From: Diaporthe sp. PMI_573
Taxonomy: Eukaryota > Ascomycota > Sordariomycetes > Diaporthales > Diaporthaceae
DNA: 64,000 nucleotides
NCBI GenBank assembly: GCA_021399435.1
Contig: JAJTUP010000002.1
Span: 2,046,001 to 2,110,000 of the forward strand
Direction: 5' to 3'
Positions within the stretch are counted from its first letter, which is position 1. Each line of letters begins with the position of its first letter. Below the pieces are notes generated by a model. It was not told where the DNA came from and searched no databases. It saw only the letters and a list, made by a program, of their open reading frames with translations. Positions 10,775 through 21,832 of the stretch are shown piece by piece. The position numbers were made by a program, and so were the translations under genes.

Positions 10775-11985
10775 ATTGATCGAGGAGAGAGGTCTTGGAT
10801 ATTCCAATATATCTCACGCGTACAGGTCATTCAGTAGGACGAGTGTATCTCAAGATACGGCAGAAGCAGATTATCAATCATCACCTTTCTTTCTATAATA
10901 ATAATGTATAACAAGGGAGACTCTCCATACCCCAGACTCAGACTGGGGTCTTTCCCCGCTACTCCTGAAGGCGGGAAGATATACGGGACATATCTCAGAG
11001 GAATGAGACGGGTTGGCCAAGCCAGGCCAAGAGAAGAGGCGCAAGGGAGATCAAGAAGCACCAACATGACGAGTGTGGTAGGATCCCGGGAGAAAGTCTC
11101 CAGCGGCAAGCCTGAGTGTTGTGTGGTAAAGGGCAGCAGTCTTGATGGAAGTGGACGAATAGTAAAGAGACTTGGCGACGGCCACATTCTAGCTGAAGGG
11201 CGGCCGCATATTTTGCTGAGGGACAAGGCGCCGGGCCGGTGAGGCGTGTCTCAGCTGTCGGAAACGGCAGGTCTCGGGAGGCAGTAAGTAGCGCTGGGTT
11301 GTGCCAAAGATGCCAAAGTGTGGGGAGAGTGATAACCTTAAAATGATGAGACACAGGGAGCATGCCTGACAGTAAGGAGAGTGGAGTCGCAGAGCTCAGC
11401 TTTGGAATTGACCGCGGTCAATTCCAAAAGTGCTGGGGTCTCAGATCAAGGTAATATCACAGAGAAACCAAACCTGACAATGGCAGAGGCAGCTGTCGAC
11501 AGTGAAGAGGGCGCGGGCCGAGTCTCGGGGACATCCTGTCTTCGGTGCCGTTTCGGCTTGATTCCCACTCGGACCCTGATTAGAGTTGCATCGCCTTTCG
11601 CGTGGGAGACAGCAAAGGACGATGTCAACAGTCGGTAATAGCCAGGTGACGTCATTCCGAATTGCCGATTTCCGCAGTCACAGGCTTTTGGGGGAAGGAC
11701 ATACCCGATCTGGTGAGGAAAGAGAGGCAGACATGGACTCGAGGGAACCTTCTTCGCCCTCCCGGCCGGAGAAGGGTCCGAAGAGTCGATTTTCGTCCTG
11801 TTCTGCTTCGATAGAAAAGAAGCATGTCCCCCACATGATTCAAGGGGGGGCTGAATTGACTTCATGGCAGCATCTTTTGTGTAACTCTATCGGACCATCA
11901 GCAACTTGTTGCCTCTAATTATAGGGAGCTTATATCTGGTCCCTTGCATAAATTTGGGTTCACTGCCAAGCCGTTTCTGCACTCA
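10775..11985. promoter_or_regulatory. Divergent promoter region, PaxU-like gene / MFS transporter
   Basis: This 1.2-kb spacer lies between head-to-head genes. No coding potential is evident. It contains the palindrome described at 11401-11428. The fourteen-base arms of that palindrome make it the only strong structural element here. Confidence 0.5.
11401..11428. promoter_or_regulatory. Perfect 28-bp palindrome with CCGCGG core
   Basis: The left arm TTTGGAATTGACCG is followed directly by its exact reverse complement, with no spacer and no mismatch. The centre CCGCGG contains the two CGG half sites, pointing apart, that Zn(II)2Cys6 regulators bind. Its place in a divergent promoter, about 560-630 bases from either start codon, fits an operator shared by both genes. 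That it binds a regulator is inference. Confidence 0.55.
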
Positions 11986-13953
11986 ATGGAGAAATCCAAC
12001 GTGCCTCGGTCAGGTGCCAACGCCGACACCAACACCAACACCGGTGCCCCCTCGCCAACACGTCCGTCCACGTCAGAGGAAAAGCCCAGGCAATCACCAG
12101 AGAGGTCCGGCGCAGATCCCTTGACCAACGCAGGACTGCAACAAACGAAACAGAGCCAGGATGGGGAAAAAGACAATGGCCACGATCCACACTACTACCA
12201 TCAACGCCCTGACGAGGATGTCGAATCCCGGCACGGTCTATCGGGCTCAGATACCAACACCAGCCATGACCATAGTGACTATGAGGACTGCGATGACCCC
12301 GAAGAGAAAGATCACCATGATGGACACAGACCCTGCAAGTTGGAGATGCGCCCGACCTACTCACGACGGAGCAGAAGCAGGCGAGACAGCGCGGGTCCAA
12401 GTGCAAGTCCAGGGGTTAATGCCAGCGCCAGTGGTCTATCACTCAACCGGACCGTCTCTCGGCGTGACACGGTGCTCTCTAGGATCCGCTCTAGGCCAGC
12501 CGTACGCGAGTTCACGCATCCCTTGGTCCACCAGAAGACAACAGAGGCCGATCTCGTCGACTTCGACGGCCCCGATGACCCGTACAAGCCCATGAACTGG
12601 CCCAACAGGAAGAAGATCACCACCACGCTTCTCTATGGTCTCGTGACCATGTCAGCTACGTGGGCCTCATCTGCGTACTCGCCAGGTACGGCCCAGGTCG
12701 CAGACGAGTTCCAGGTGAGCTCCCAAGTTTCCATACTAGGGACGACCGTCTTCCTGCTCGGCTTTGGCCTAGGACCCCTGCTCTGGGCACCGCTCTCTGA
12801 GGTCTTCGGGCGTCGGGCCGCAGTTCTTGGGCCCATGTTCATCGCCATCTGCTTCTCCTTCGGAACAGCTACTGCCAAGGATCTCCAGACTGTGATGATC
12901 ACCCGGTTTTTCGGCGCCTTCTTCGCCTCAGCCCCAGTGACCAACACTGGGGGCGTACTGGGCGACCTCTTTTCAGCAGCCCACAGAGGTATAGCTATGG
13001 CAGGATATGCCTTGGCCGTGGTCGGTGGGCCCACGGTTGGCCCTATCGTCTCTGCTGCTGTGGTCCAAGTTCCGTACCTGGGATGGCGCTGGACGGAATA
13101 CCTCACCGGCATCCTACAATCGGCCATTCTCCTGAACGCAATCATCTTCATTGACGAGACATACCCACCCGTCCTATTAGTGGCCAAGGCACGACGGCTG
13201 AGACACGAGTCTGGGAACTGGGCGCTGCATGCCAAGTTCGAGGAGTGGGACGTGAACATCACCGAGCTCGCAAGGAAATTTCTTGTCCGGCCAATTCAGC
13301 TACTCCGCACGCCCATCTGCTTCCTGATGGCCCTGTACGCCTCCTTCTGCTATGGAATCCTCTACATGCAGCTGGGCGCTATCCCTTACATCTTCGGCGA
13401 GGTCAGGGGCTGGAACCTCCTCCAGAGCGAACTGCCCTTCCTGGCCATCACTTTGGGTTGCATTATTGGCGCAGCCCTCAACACATTCAACCAGCTCGCC
13501 TACAACAAGGCGTACGAGGCAGCGGGCCAGAGGGCCGTCCCTGAGAAACGCCTGCCGCCGATGATGCTAGGCAGTGTCTTGTTTGCCGGCGGGCAGTTTA
13601 TTACCGCCTGGACTGCAGAGCCGCAGACAGCCCCCTGGATTGCCCCCGTCCTCGGCCTGTTACTCATGGGTTGCGGCTTTAACACTATCTTCCAGGCGGC
13701 ACTAAACTACCTAGTTGATACATTCCGCGCTTATGCAGCTTCGGCCGTTGCTGCCAATACGTTCTTGCGCAGCATGTTCGCCGCTGGCTTACCGCTGGCG
13801 ATCAGACCGCTATACCGTACATTGGGCGTAGGGCCAGGCCAAAGCATCTTTGCCGGATTCGCGACCCTGTTAATCCCCGTGCCGTTTATCTTCTACCATT
13901 TTGGCAAGAAGATTAGGGCTAGGAACAAGTGGAGCAGGGCAAGTGTGTTCTAG
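11986..13953 (+). CDS. MFS multidrug/polyamine exporter, DHA1 type
   Basis: One exon codes 655 residues from ATG 11986 (MEKSNVPRSGANADTNT). The first 190 residues are polar and disordered, rich in His, Asp, Ser and Arg (GHDPHYYHQRPDEDVE, RRSRSRRDSAGPSASPG). The motif LVDFDGPDDPYKPMNWP then introduces twelve predicted spans. Motif A appears as LWAPLSEVFGRRAAVL after TM2, and motif C of H+ antiporters as LAVVGGPTVGPIVS in TM5. ITRFFGAFFASAPVTNTGG and the TM7-10 block FCYGILYMQLGAIPYIF match the fungal Flr1/Caf5/Tpo1 group. Such proteins export drugs, polyamines or secondary metabolites from the plasma membrane. The unusually long N-terminal tail may be a phosphorylation or sorting region. Substrate is unknown. 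Confidence 0.9.
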   Translation: MEKSNVPRSGANADTNTNTGAPSPTRPSTSEEKPRQSPERSGADPLTNAGLQQTKQSQDGEKDNGHDPHYYHQRPDEDVESRHGLSGSDTNTSHDHSDYEDCDDPEEKDHHDGHRPCKLEMRPTYSRRSRSRRDSAGPSASPGVNASASGLSLNRTVSRRDTVLSRIRSRPAVREFTHPLVHQKTTEADLVDFDGPDDPYKPMNWPNRKKITTTLLYGLVTMSATWASSAYSPGTAQVADEFQVSSQVSILGTTVFLLGFGLGPLLWAPLSEVFGRRAAVLGPMFIAICFSFGTATAKDLQTVMITRFFGAFFASAPVTNTGGVLGDLFSAAHRGIAMAGYALAVVGGPTVGPIVSAAVVQVPYLGWRWTEYLTGILQSAILLNAIIFIDETYPPVLLVAKARRLRHESGNWALHAKFEEWDVNITELARKFLVRPIQLLRTPICFLMALYASFCYGILYMQLGAIPYIFGEVRGWNLLQSELPFLAITLGCIIGAALNTFNQLAYNKAYEAAGQRAVPEKRLPPMMLGSVLFAGGQFITAWTAEPQTAPWIAPVLGLLLMGCGFNTIFQAALNYLVDTFRAYAASAVAANTFLRSMFAAGLPLAIRPLYRTLGVGPGQSIFAGFATLLIPVPFIFYHFGKKIRARNKWSRASVF

Positions 13954-16430
13954 AAACCCAGCTCTGTCTAGTGTACATACAAGAGAGCTGGTAATCAAGA
14001 GTAAAAGAGGTGTCCACGTGTGTGTGGAAAAGTGTTGGATCACAATGTGGTCTGATAGAGGCATTAAGATCAGCATAGATTGGAGTTCACAACGGTTGGG
14101 TTGGGGAGAAGTTTTATGAATTAGAATACTCCTAGAAGCTTAGACAGTCAGAGATTACCTATGAATAACATTCAGCAGACGATTAATAGCTCGTGCTTCT
14201 CTGTCTATGGATGTATGGATGTGTGTGCATCATTTGTGTGAGATGGTCAGTCTGTGAGAGGATGCTGTTCGTTCCAATTCGTGCCACATGAATTGTGTTT
14301 CGCAATTGAGCTTGCTGAATTTGCACAAACGTTGCTAGCCCTTTTCCTGAACTGCAACCATGCTGGGTCATGCTTTGCCTAAATTAGAAGTACAAAGAAA
14401 TGCCATGAGCAGACATGTTACGGGACCATCATGAAGACACACTTCAAACAAAACCCATGAAGAAATAGCTCTACAAGTCCAGACTTTACAAACAACCCCT
14501 AATAGCTGCATGGTTTCAAATTTCCATCCCATCAGGTAATCTCGACACCCATAATATATATATCCTTCTGTCACAACATAGGGTAGCCAATGCACAACGC
14601 ATTGGCAGCTGCTTTTGCATGTAACACCTTCTTTCTTACACCGGCTTGTTTATCATCATGAGGGACCGCCTACATACTGCTTAAAAAGCGTACGTACACG
14701 GGTTTAAACGAAACCACCTAAAAGACTATAGAGTTACGGTACCCCGAACTTCCCAATTATCCATCCGTCGCTGTACTGGAAATCAAGGCGGTGGGAAAAG
14801 AAAAGGCGCTTCCAGCTGTGATTTTACGGAAACGGCAGATTGACAGTAACAGTCATAACAACAGACACTGCCTCAGGCATATAAAGCTTACACAGGAGAA
14901 CCTAGCTGCTTTTAATAAAATGGCGAGAAAGAAGGCAATAAGGGCTATAGTAAAATACCTAGGCATTTAACTGCCCTTACAACGGCCTTCCTAAAGATAC
15001 TGCTATAAATAATGGCCTATCTGTTCTAAAACCTTACTTTATCGAAGATCTAAAGATATAGGGAGCGGTTCTCTACTAAGATGACCTTTGTTCCCTAATG
15101 CTGCCGTAGCTGATAGATGAATAGAAGAGCCGCGGGAAGGATAGAAGAAGCCAAAGCTGCGGAGTGCCTACAACGGAGCTGCCCTTATCTACACAAGGAA
15201 CTAGATCCTCTCCTACCTCGGACAACCCAATCCACCTAGCCATGCAACAGCTATGACGTTTACTACAGATAGCACTAATATCAACTTGTTTGCACAATAT
15301 GTTGTTCTATCTGAGGATGGAAGGCTTTAGTACCATCAGTATCTGGTCAACCTGACGAACCTCACTGGCTCTCACCAGGGACTTAAAGACGGTCGGATCC
15401 CTGGGGGGCTCGGGAATGGACAGGATTGGGCGAGAAAACACACGTACACTCAAAGAGATCAGCCAAAAGGAACACTGAAAAGCAGAATCGCGATGCTGCC
15501 CTCCACTAAAATCGCAGAAAAGAGGCTACTCTGACCACTGCTGATGTCATTTCTGAGAAGACGAATGCAGGCGAGGCTAGGCAGGCGATGGTCGAACAAC
15601 CGTGCTGGCCCAGGCTAGCGGCGCCAGACTTCATCTCTTTGTCGAGGTCGCTCCACTTGTGAATGAAAATGTTTCATTTCGCGATGGGCGTAACTAGAAA
15701 GACGTGTCGCTGCCAAGGGTCTGTTATGGATTATCCGGACCAAAGAGTAAGATGGAAAAAGTGGTGAAAGTCTGATGCAAAAGGTGGACGTTACTTACAC
15801 AAACGTTCCGGTAGTGCTGTCACAAGGCTGGCGGATTTAGATACTGCAAACAAAGGTACAGAAGCTACTTATATTTTTAACATATAATGCAGTCCACAAT
15901 AAACAGCGCTGACTTTCTAGCAGACACTCACCCTACTCCATATTTTGAGCCCTGATGTTCTTGCCAAACATATAGAAGACAAGCGGTCTCCCCGGAGTGA
16001 GACCGCAGGCCCAAGGCTGGTCTTGAAAATGATATATATACTTGAATATTTGACTATGCTGGAGGTCCCGGCCCAGTTATACAGACCCAGTTCCAGCCCA
16101 GCCCCTTGATATCTAACGCCGAGCCTCAAGGCGATGAAAAAGAACCCATAGATTCCATCCAAGGGTATCGCCCAGTTATGCACACGCACCCAATACAAAA
16201 CCTCCAAGGAAGTCCCCCCCAAATATGGATCCAAAATGGCAATCCCGAGATGCACAATTGTCCTGCAGGTTCCTCGTGTTGCCCAAAAAAAAACCCCCAC
16301 GTCTATTTAATAATATTCACCACCCGAAACGCCATCACCAATTCAGACTGTTCAAACGTCTAGCCATCGGGGCATGGGAAAGGCTAGGTAGCGGCGCAAT
16401 ATCCCATGCCGGCGGGCCGCCTACCTGTTG
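13954..16430. other. Gene-free, partly AT-rich stretch
   Basis: About 2.5 kb without a convincing gene. From about 14880 to 15300 the DNA is rich in TA steps and stop codons on all frames, with blocks such as TTTAATAAAATGG and CTATAGTAAAATACC, as seen in old repeats mutated by RIP; I cannot name a parent element. A 127-codon open frame on the minus strand at 15917-16300 has no family features. Poly-A and poly-C runs occur at 16287-16300. Confidence 0.45.
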
Positions 16431-17912
16431 TTAGCCGTGGTGGCTCACCAGGCTAGCCTTGTCGCTCTCGTCATCGTCCTCGTCGGGCTCGAGGTCGGCC
16501 TCGTCGAACTCGACGCTCTTCTTCTTCTCTTCCTCCTGGATCTCGCGCCACGTGCTGACACTCAGCATGAGGAAGGCAGCGATGATCAGGACCCCGCCCA
16601 CGATGGCGGCGAAGCTGAGCGGCTCGCCGGTGAGGAACCAGTCGCTCAGCGCGACGATGAAAATGGTCAGCAGCGAGGCCACTGAGCTGAGCACCGGGGA
16701 TGTCAGGCTGATGAGAACAAGGAACGACCCCGCAAAGGTCGCGTTCATAACCACGGACACGACGAGCCAGAAAGCGGCGGCGCCGGTCGGGAGCGCAAAC
16801 TTCTCGATGCCGAGCATGTGGAGGATCGGTATAGGGAACCAGAGGACGAGGAGCGTGAAGCTCCCGATGAGACTCCCGAAAGTGTTTGCGAACACCATGC
16901 CCCTGCCGGGACTGCAGCCTTCGGGCGGGCAGGCAAAGCGCTTGTATAGGACTTCGTAAAGGCCATAAAGCACTGAGCCGATGCCGATGATGATGTTACC
17001 GAGCAAGCGGTGATTTGCATCAGTCTCCTTGTCCGTGGGCTTGGTGTCGCCATAGGCAACAATCAGCACGCCTATGATGGCAATGATGACGGCGAAGCTC
17101 TTGTCCAGGCGCAGAGGCTCCTTCAGCAGCGGCACGGAGAAGACGTATGCGAAGAAGGCGGAACAGTTGTAGATGGCCGTGAGGTCTGACGGCGTGGTCA
17201 TGTTCACGGCCACATACCAGGTCAGACCGGCTACGGTGAGTGCGCTCGTGATCATGGCCGTCGTGGTGATCATGTAGCGCACGGGGCTCCGTGCTGACTG
17301 TTGGTGGGGAACTTCCAGCGTCCTACCCTCAACCATCTGCGCGGTGGTCCGGCAGAGCCAGACATGTTTTCTCCAGAACACGCCCCAGGGCATGTCGCGT
17401 TTCTGTAGGCGAAGGATAAGCAGCTGGGTCGGCCACAGTATGACCCAACTCCCATGTGTCAGGTACATCATGCAGTACGCCTTGTCCCATCCCAGCTCGT
17501 TCTGGACGTACGCGCCTGATTCAGCCTGTACGCAGAAGGAGACGAGTGCGAGTATGAGGAAGACAGCGGCATATGTATATTTCCTACGGGCGGCCATGCG
17601 GGCATTCGTGCTTGGCGATCGGCTCCGTAACGTGCTTCGCCTGGAGAATGATGGGCGTTGAGGAGTACCAGCACCGCTCTGGGAAGCTTGGCTGTGTCTG
17701 GATCTTGGGCGGGAGGATGCGGTCGAGAGACGCGGGGAGGAAGGTCGGTCGGGAATGCCGGAATAGCCATTGTGTTGGGAGCGCCCACGGTCGAAATTGT
17801 CTTGTTCGAAGTTATCGACCGAGGGCAGGTTGGAGTCTCGATGTTTGTGCTTGTGAAGCAGCGGCTTCCCGGAGGGTTCCTCGCGCAGGGACGGTTTCTG
17901 TGCGTCGCCCAT
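16431..17912 (-). CDS. EamA/DMT-family membrane transporter (SLC35F-like)
   Basis: An uninterrupted 493-residue frame starts at ATG 17912 (MGDAQKPSLREEPSGKP). Residues 1-110 are Ser/Arg/Pro-rich and disordered. About ten spans follow, starting YTYAAVFLILALVSFCVQAE. The two-repeat DMT layout is visible: DLTAIYNCSAFFAYVFSVPL then FAVIIAIIGVLIVAYGD in the first half, and SPVLSSVASLLTIFIVALSDWF then IVGGVLIIAAFLML in the second. The C-terminus is an acidic tail (EADLEPDEDDDES). Relatives (yeast Thi74, SLC35F5, S. pombe vacuolar proteins) sit in endomembranes and move small organic substrates; the substrate here is not known. No intron is needed, and the two-repeat topology argues that the gene is complete. 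Confidence 0.88.
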   Translation of the reverse strand: MGDAQKPSLREEPSGKPLLHKHKHRDSNLPSVDNFEQDNFDRGRSQHNGYSGIPDRPSSPRLSTASSRPRSRHSQASQSGAGTPQRPSFSRRSTLRSRSPSTNARMAARRKYTYAAVFLILALVSFCVQAESGAYVQNELGWDKAYCMMYLTHGSWVILWPTQLLILRLQKRDMPWGVFWRKHVWLCRTTAQMVEGRTLEVPHQQSARSPVRYMITTTAMITSALTVAGLTWYVAVNMTTPSDLTAIYNCSAFFAYVFSVPLLKEPLRLDKSFAVIIAIIGVLIVAYGDTKPTDKETDANHRLLGNIIIGIGSVLYGLYEVLYKRFACPPEGCSPGRGMVFANTFGSLIGSFTLLVLWFPIPILHMLGIEKFALPTGAAAFWLVVSVVMNATFAGSFLVLISLTSPVLSSVASLLTIFIVALSDWFLTGEPLSFAAIVGGVLIIAAFLMLSVSTWREIQEEEKKKSVEFDEADLEPDEDDDESDKASLVSHHG

Positions 17913-19177
17913 GGCTGCTGAGCGAGTCTATCGTCGCAAATGAACAAAGGCGAGAGACGCGGTGGAAAGGAGAGGTATCGTCAGCTCAGGATATTAATGC
18001 GACCCTGGAAACGGACTGCTGGATCGATGCCTGGTTGGGATGGGCTGACACGGCTGCGCATAAACAGGTTCTTGTGCTGGCGAGGCGTAGGGGGAATGAC
18101 ACGGTGCTGAGGTCGGAATCGCCGGCTGTCTAGGACGGCCTTGAGGGTTATCGACGGCGAAGTTGTAGATAGGACTGTGGTATTGGCGGCTCTGAGTGGG
18201 ATTGGGGACTCTGGTGAGCCATGTGGCCTCGTGTGCCACCGTTCTCAGGTCTTGGTCGGCGAAGGATGATGGCAAGGGAAAGAAGGGATTCTGCGATAAG
18301 GCAGAGAGACAGAGATCATCAAGGATCGACAAGACGTAGGGAGAAGTTAGGACGGAACTAGGTATGCACAGATAAGGGACTGAAGGACTGAAAGAGCGGC
18401 GCTGTGGTCATGTATGGCCGACGCTGAAGGGCGATAGGACGAAGGAAGGGGTGCGTTCATTGAATCGGCCATCACATGGCAAACCTGGAGGCGATTAGAG
18501 ATCACGCACGATTGCCCTTCTGTCCTCAGGGCATTTGAAGAGTCCCGATAGAAGGGTCCAACCAATGGTGAACCCTGTCTGCGAGCAGGCCCCCACTACC
18601 ATACTGCTGGGCTGCAGGACGCTAGAGCCGGGGCGGGGCCTGCTACCCTCCTGACGGGGCCGGTATGATCTGCTGTCTGGAAATAGGGGCTCTGTAAGTT
18701 TTCCGTCTGTGCAGGTCACCACCACCATCCCAAGTCCTCAGCGCAGCTCCGTGATAGTCACAAGGCAAGACCTGCCAAGACATTTCAGAGCAATCAAGCT
18801 CGAGATCATCCCGTCTTCATGAAGATATCGAGGAACTAATACCCTTCTCACTTCCTCCTCTCTTGCCTTGGCCGCCTCGGTGCCTCGGGGTCTACTCTGT
18901 CATGGATTCAAATCAAGACCTGACGGCCTGGCCACCAAACCCAAGATCAGTATGCTGCCTGTTCCCGTGCGTATTGTGACATCCGTCACCTGCGGCCCCT
19001 ACAAGTAACACGTGTGTGGTCGTCGGCATGTTGCCTCGAGACGGGTCGGGCCTAGCCGGTTTGTATCACAACGGCCATTCGTGCATTTGTTCCCTTATGT
19101 GGTGTGAATGCTCACTATTATTACCGAAGCCCCTTCAATAACTACTTGAAATATAAAGACAAAGCCGCGACGCGCGC
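17913..19177. other. Intergenic, upstream of EamA gene and downstream of permease
   Basis: No gene is seen in these 1.26 kb. The part next to 17912 is likely the 5' leader and promoter of the EamA gene. A shadow frame reaching 18133 on the plus strand has no coding features. Confidence 0.5.
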
Positions 19178-20861
19178 CTATGCGTTGCTGGCACAGCTCC
19201 ACGGCGTGTGTGTGCTGTTGCTCGCGAGGCTGTCAATCGTGCTCCACAGCCCAAGCACGCAGAGCAGGAAGCCCACGATGACGAGGATGATGTTGGACAC
19301 GAGTCCCACCGTCATCTTCCAGTTCTTGTAGTACTGGCCGCGGTAGAGGAACAGCCACATGATACCTGGTACTCCGTATGAGAACCAGCTCACGAACAGG
19401 GCGCAGATCAGACTCAGGAGGCTGTTGAAGACAGGAATCGACTCCGAGATGACAAACGCGAGAATCCAGATGGACAGCCCGACGCACACCCAGCCAGCGT
19501 CTCCGATTAACGTCCGCTTGTGCATGTGTCGCGTCTTGCCGAGGATCCTCCCGAAAATGTACCTGGTCGCGACGTGGCCGTAGATGACACCGGCGATGAC
19601 GATGGTGGGCAGCGCGATGCCCCAGATCACCTTCCTCACGACCATCGAGCCGGCCGCAGAGAGAGCGGGCGAGGGCACGTCAGGGCCCACGTACACGTAG
19701 ATGACCACCGCCGCGACGATGTACAGCGCCGTGTCGAGGGATTGCAGCATGATCAGCGCCTTGGGCCAGTCGGTCTTGATGTTCAGCTCGGAGATGACGT
19801 TGAAGAAGCACGAGTGCGAGCAGAAGGCGATGGCGATGTTGGTCACCGACAAGAATGCCCCTGTGAACCCGAGCTGGTTTGCGACATCCAGCGAGGTCGA
19901 GCCGATGGGCTTCTCGATCGCCACGTCCACCACGGTGACGATCACCGCCGAGAAGATGGACAGCGAGGACGCCACCGACAGGTACGATGCGATGTTCAGG
20001 TTGCGCGGCAGATTGAACAACCAGAAGACGACCAGCCCGACTCCCGCCCACATGACGGTGCACTGGGAGCTGTTGGTCACTGCATCATCAAAGTCAGCTG
20101 TCGAGACACCACAGAAAAGGTTGTACCCGAGGAAGGGGCGGACCAGAACACTATCCGCCATGGCCTGCCCCGAGATCTGCAGCCTGATATAGGCATACAG
20201 GACGAGAGGTGGAACAGGCTACGGATGCAGCAGTGTGTTCCTCTCCCCGGAAAGGTTGAGGCGGTATCAGGGAGCTGCTCACATGTATTCATTGCAATCG
20301 TCCAGGTCAAGAGATGGCTGCCCATGACGAAGATCTGGAAAATAGTCTGGCCCCAGCCCAGGAACTCCCCGAAGGCGAGGCCCAGGGCAGGTCCGCCCAC
20401 GGCCCGCCCGACGACATCACCGACGCCGCCGAATGACTCGACTTCTGGGTACTGCATGCAGAATTCGCCAAAGATCAGGCCTGAGTATCCCGAAAGAATC
20501 GCCATGACGACGATCAGGGCGATCCCGGGCGCAATCCCCACGCTTGCGATGACCGAGGGGAGCGAGAGGATACCGAGGGACACCGTCTCGGCGAAGAGGA
20601 TGGTTCCGGCTTTCCTGTTGAGCTTGTCAGAGCCCGCAACATCTTGGGATCTTGACGTCTCCGGAGCACTCACCACCAGGATAGGGGCGTCAGGTCAATC
20701 TCTGCGCCATCTTCTTGTGCCACGCTGGATGTTGTCCTCGTGTCGTCCGTCCGGTATGCTGGTGGACTCGAATCGTCCTTTTTTGAGCCGTCGCCTGATG
20801 TGTTGGAGCCCGTCTCCATGTCGATGGGCGCGGTGTTCTTTTCCTGATCTCGGCGCGCCAT
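19178..20861 (-). CDS. Amino-acid permease, AAAP family (Mtr-like)
   Basis: Three exons, 20861-20674, 20614-20283 and 20079-19178, code 473 residues from ATG 20861 (MARRDQEKNTAPID). Intron 1 is 59 nt with CTGAC before the acceptor and joins LTPLSWW to KAGTILFAETVSLGILSLP, the hallmark start of TM1 in Mtr-type permeases. Intron 2 (203 nt) joins AMNT to LTNSSQCTVMW. Eleven spans are expected; ALIVVMAILSGYSGLIFGEF and YLSVASSLSIFSAVIVTV are typical. The short acidic N-terminus is cytoplasmic. N. crassa Mtr takes up neutral aliphatic and aromatic amino acids at the plasma membrane; the specificity here is inferred by family only. A long frame on the opposite strand (19520-21055) is its shadow. 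Confidence 0.9.
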
Positions 20862-21832
20862 TCTCAACTTTGGGTCTCCTTCCGGATCTCCACTCTGGGT
20901 TTGCTGCAACGGTAGGATCAGGCCTTCAGCAGTTCCGAGGCCCGTTGGTGCGTGCTCAGGCTAGCACTCTAGTTGAGAACCCGACAGGCTTAGAGGAAAC
21001 CCTTGGTGACGTGGTGGCCACTCGAAGTCGATCGAAGAAAAGCGAGGAAAAGTGAAGAAGGCGCCGGGCTCAGCGCATCATCAGGCGACGTAAGCTTGGA
21101 TATAAAGAAAACCCATCTTGGATTCGGTCATAGGCATGATTAACCCTGATCCCGGGGCCGCAATCGGATAGAGCCAGCTGATGGCAAACACGACCGAATG
21201 ACTCTTCCTTACTCGCCGCTTTGGGATCCATATTATAGGCTGGGTCTAGTCCGGGTACGGGCTTGCAGGCTGGGCACGCAGGAACGAACGGTGAACCCCG
21301 GCCGGGCCAGCTGACGCCGAGCGTGCGGGCCGGAGCAGGAACAAGGTTTGTGAGGCCATCGACGGGCCCGTTTTAGGCATGCCGGCACTTGAAACAGAGT
21401 TCAGCCAGCACCGAGTCGTCAACTCGTGGTGAAGCCGCCGATGAGATCGAGCAAGCACCGTTAAGCCGCGACTTTCCATCCCAGAGGCGAGTCCTCGAGA
21501 TGTCGTGCACCCCCAGACCATGGGCAAGAGCCGTTGCGCGGTCGGCTCATTGTGGGAAATTCTCGCAGATTTGCTAAAACTTACGTGATGTGGTAGAAAT
21601 TTTCTGGGGATGAATGGAGCCCCCGGCCCGCTTTTTCGTCGTCGGATTGAGCATTTCGCCCCCTCAGATTCCCGAAAGCCAAAAAGCAGCGCTCGTCTTT
21701 CCGCACAGATCAGTCACCCAGAGGTCTGTGATGGCAAGTTCCGGTCGCCGGGAAAACCTGCCTTTACTGGCTTCGTGCCGTGCAAGTGTTTTCTTTCAGG
21801 GGGCGGCACGGCTGCACGGCCGCACGGCCGCC
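20862..21832. other. Intergenic, promoter of the permease
   Basis: This is the upstream region of the permease gene, 970 bases. GATATAAAG at 21098-21106 is the only TATA-like block and reads on the plus strand. No gene is supported. Confidence 0.45.

Noticed and set aside
2219..13953. A secondary-metabolite gene cluster
   Set aside because: PaxU-like, MFS and Dabb genes are present, but there is no synthase, terpene cyclase, P450 or prenyltransferase in the window.
15917..16300. A 127-codon minus-strand frame, possibly a membrane protein
   Set aside because: Aromatic and Ile-rich composition follows the AT content; no motif, and its right end runs into poly-C/poly-A tracts.
19520..21055. 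A 511-codon open frame on the plus strand
   Set aside because: It lies antisense to the amino-acid permease exons, its product is an Arg/Asp/His-rich mirror of that gene, and it has no domain.
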